Positions 21,796 to 22,526 of a DNA stretch of 22,526 bases are shown here, piece after piece. A model generated the notes under the pieces. It did no database searches, had not been told where the DNA came from, and was given only the letters and a program-made list of their open reading frames with translations. The position numbers and the translations under genes are program-made. The stretch is taken from NCBI GenBank assembly GCA_038251315.1, contig JBBSBK010000059.1, positions 1-22,526 on the forward strand, given 5' to 3'. This stretch comes from JBBKXP01 sp038251315 (GTDB lineage Bacteria > Pseudomonadota > Alphaproteobacteria > Rhodobacterales > Rhodobacteraceae). How positions within the stretch are numbered: position 1 is the stretch's first letter; every line of letters starts with the position of its first letter.

Positions 21796-22526
21796 TCACA
21801 TGTTCGGGTAATTGGGCCCATCGCCACCCTGCGGCACGGTCCAGACGATGTTCTGGCTGGGGTCCTTGATGTCGCAGGTCTTGCAATGCACGCAGTTCTG
21901 GAAATTGATCTGGAACCTTGTGTCGTCCCCGGTCCCGACGAATTCATACACCCCCGCCGGGCAATACCGCGCAGACGGACCTGCGTATTCGGGCAGATTG
22001 ACCTGCACCGGGATCGTCGGGTCGATCAGGAGCAAGTGGGCGGGCTGGCTTTCTTCGTGATTGGTGAAGGAAAATGCGACATTGGTCAGCCGGTCGAACG
22101 ACAGTTTGCCGTCGGGCTTGGGATAGGCGATTGCCTTGTGCGCGCTGGCCTTTTCGGTCGCTGCTGCATCGGTCTTGCCGTGTTTCAGGGTGCCGAACAG
22201 CGAAAAGCCGAACAGGTTGTTCGTCCACATGTCGAACCCGCCAAGTGAGAGGGACGCCAGCAGGCCATAGCGCGACCAGAGCGGTTTGACGTTGCGCACG
22301 CGTTTCAGGTCCTTGCCGATGGCCCCACCGCGCACGGCTGCATCATAACCGCCCAGCAGATCGCCACTGCGCCCCGCTGTGATGGCCATATGCGCCGCCT
22401 CGGCCGCCGCGATGCCTGACAGCATGGCATTATGGTTCCCCTTGATCCGGGGGACGTTGACCATGCCTGCGGCACAGCCCAGCAGCGCACCGCCGGGAAA
22501 TTCAAGGTCGGGCATCGACTGATACC
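21796..22526 (-). CDS. Electron transfer flavoprotein-ubiquinone oxidoreductase (ETF-QO), 5' part outside window
   Basis: This is the C-terminal 243 codons of ETF-QO, the membrane-associated FAD/4Fe-4S enzyme that passes electrons from ETF to ubiquinone during fatty-acid and amino-acid oxidation. The segment FPGGALLGCAAGMVNVPRIKG belongs to the FAD domain (first 20 residues of it given approximately), and LSGIAAAEAA follows. The C-terminal ferredoxin-like domain has the cluster ligands Cys in ARYCPAGVYEF and the CVHCKTC motif, then a PQGGDGPNYPNM terminus, typical for the family. The reading frame continues beyond the right edge, so the start lies outside; an internal ATG at 22515 is not the start. 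It is upstream of the TPR gene on the same strand, 120 bases away. Confidence 0.94.
   Translation of the reverse strand, partial: YQSMPDLEFPGGALLGCAAGMVNVPRIKGNHNAMLSGIAAAEAAHMAITAGRSGDLLGGYDAAVRGGAIGKDLKRVRNVKPLWSRYGLLASLSLGGFDMWTNNLFGFSLFGTLKHGKTDAAATEKASAHKAIAYPKPDGKLSFDRLTNVAFSFTNHEESQPAHLLLIDPTIPVQVNLPEYAGPSARYCPAGVYEFVGTGDDTRFQINFQNCVHCKTCDIKDPSQNIVWTVPQGGDGPNYPNM

Noticed and set aside
19891..22248. A 785-codon plus-strand open frame covering the ispE/TPR/ETF-QO region
   Set aside because: It lies opposite three genes with clear domains and a signal peptide. Its translation is Arg/Gly/Gln-rich without family motifs, as expected for the antisense frame of high-GC genes.
1..22526. Search for CRISPR arrays, insertion sequences, prophage genes, tRNA or rRNA genes
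   Set aside because: No spaced direct-repeat array, transposase, integrase, phage structural gene or RNA gene was recognised by reading both strands.

Overview
The window reads as ordinary chromosomal DNA of an alphaproteobacterium, most likely a Rhodobacterales (Roseobacter-group) species. This rests on the high GC content with GC-rich third positions, the uvrC-pgsA-moaD-moaE order, a PHB gene pair (phaA-phaB), a long-chain polyprenyl synthase suited to a long-chain ubiquinone, an ETF-ubiquinone oxidoreductase and a DUF465/YdcH-type small protein. No species call is possible from sequence reading alone. Genes are packed tightly with many 1-4 base start/stop overlaps, and both edges cut a gene.

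Layout. 1-2549 (minus strand): end of an inositol catabolism operon, iolG then iolC, where iolC runs off the left edge. 2673-4262 (plus): a sulfatase-fold hydrolase of the phosphonate monoester hydrolase type, divergent from iolG. 4324-8743 (plus): ABC exporter ATPase and permease, an S49 (SppA-like) peptidase, a 53-residue membrane-anchored zinc-ribbon protein, a CaCA-type Ca2+/Na+ antiporter and a pteridine-reductase-like SDR. 8744-9029: the longest gene gap (286 bases), with an AT-rich patch, a small hairpin and a perfect DnaA-box sequence. 9030-12282 (plus): uvrC, pgsA, moaD, moaE. 12287-12835 (minus): tag. 12954-13760 (plus): a stand-alone EAL protein with a changed catalytic residue. 13914-15873 (plus): phaA-phaB with a strong hairpin between them and a clear intrinsic terminator after them. 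15935-16801 (plus): EamA-type exporter. 16798-18049 (minus): DUF465, a COG4123 methyltransferase and DUF2007. 18107-19105 (plus): polyprenyl diphosphate synthase. 19098-22526 (minus): ETF-QO (cut by the right edge), a secreted TPR protein and ispE.

How the genes relate. IolG and IolC act in myo-inositol breakdown. PhaA and PhaB make (R)-3-hydroxybutyryl-CoA for PHB. IspE (MEP pathway) and the polyprenyl synthase lie convergently side by side and both serve isoprenoid and quinone synthesis, and ETF-QO delivers electrons to that quinone pool. MoaD and MoaE form molybdopterin synthase. UvrC and Tag repair DNA. PgsA makes phosphatidylglycerol phosphate.

I found no CRISPR array, insertion sequence, prophage, tRNA or rRNA, and no convincing new multi-gene system. 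The points most worth checking are the EAL protein with Gln at the general-base position, two perfect palindromes upstream of the DUF465 gene, the phaA-phaB hairpin, the small zinc-ribbon protein and the PTR1-like active site of the SDR. No gap without a gene exceeds 300 bases.
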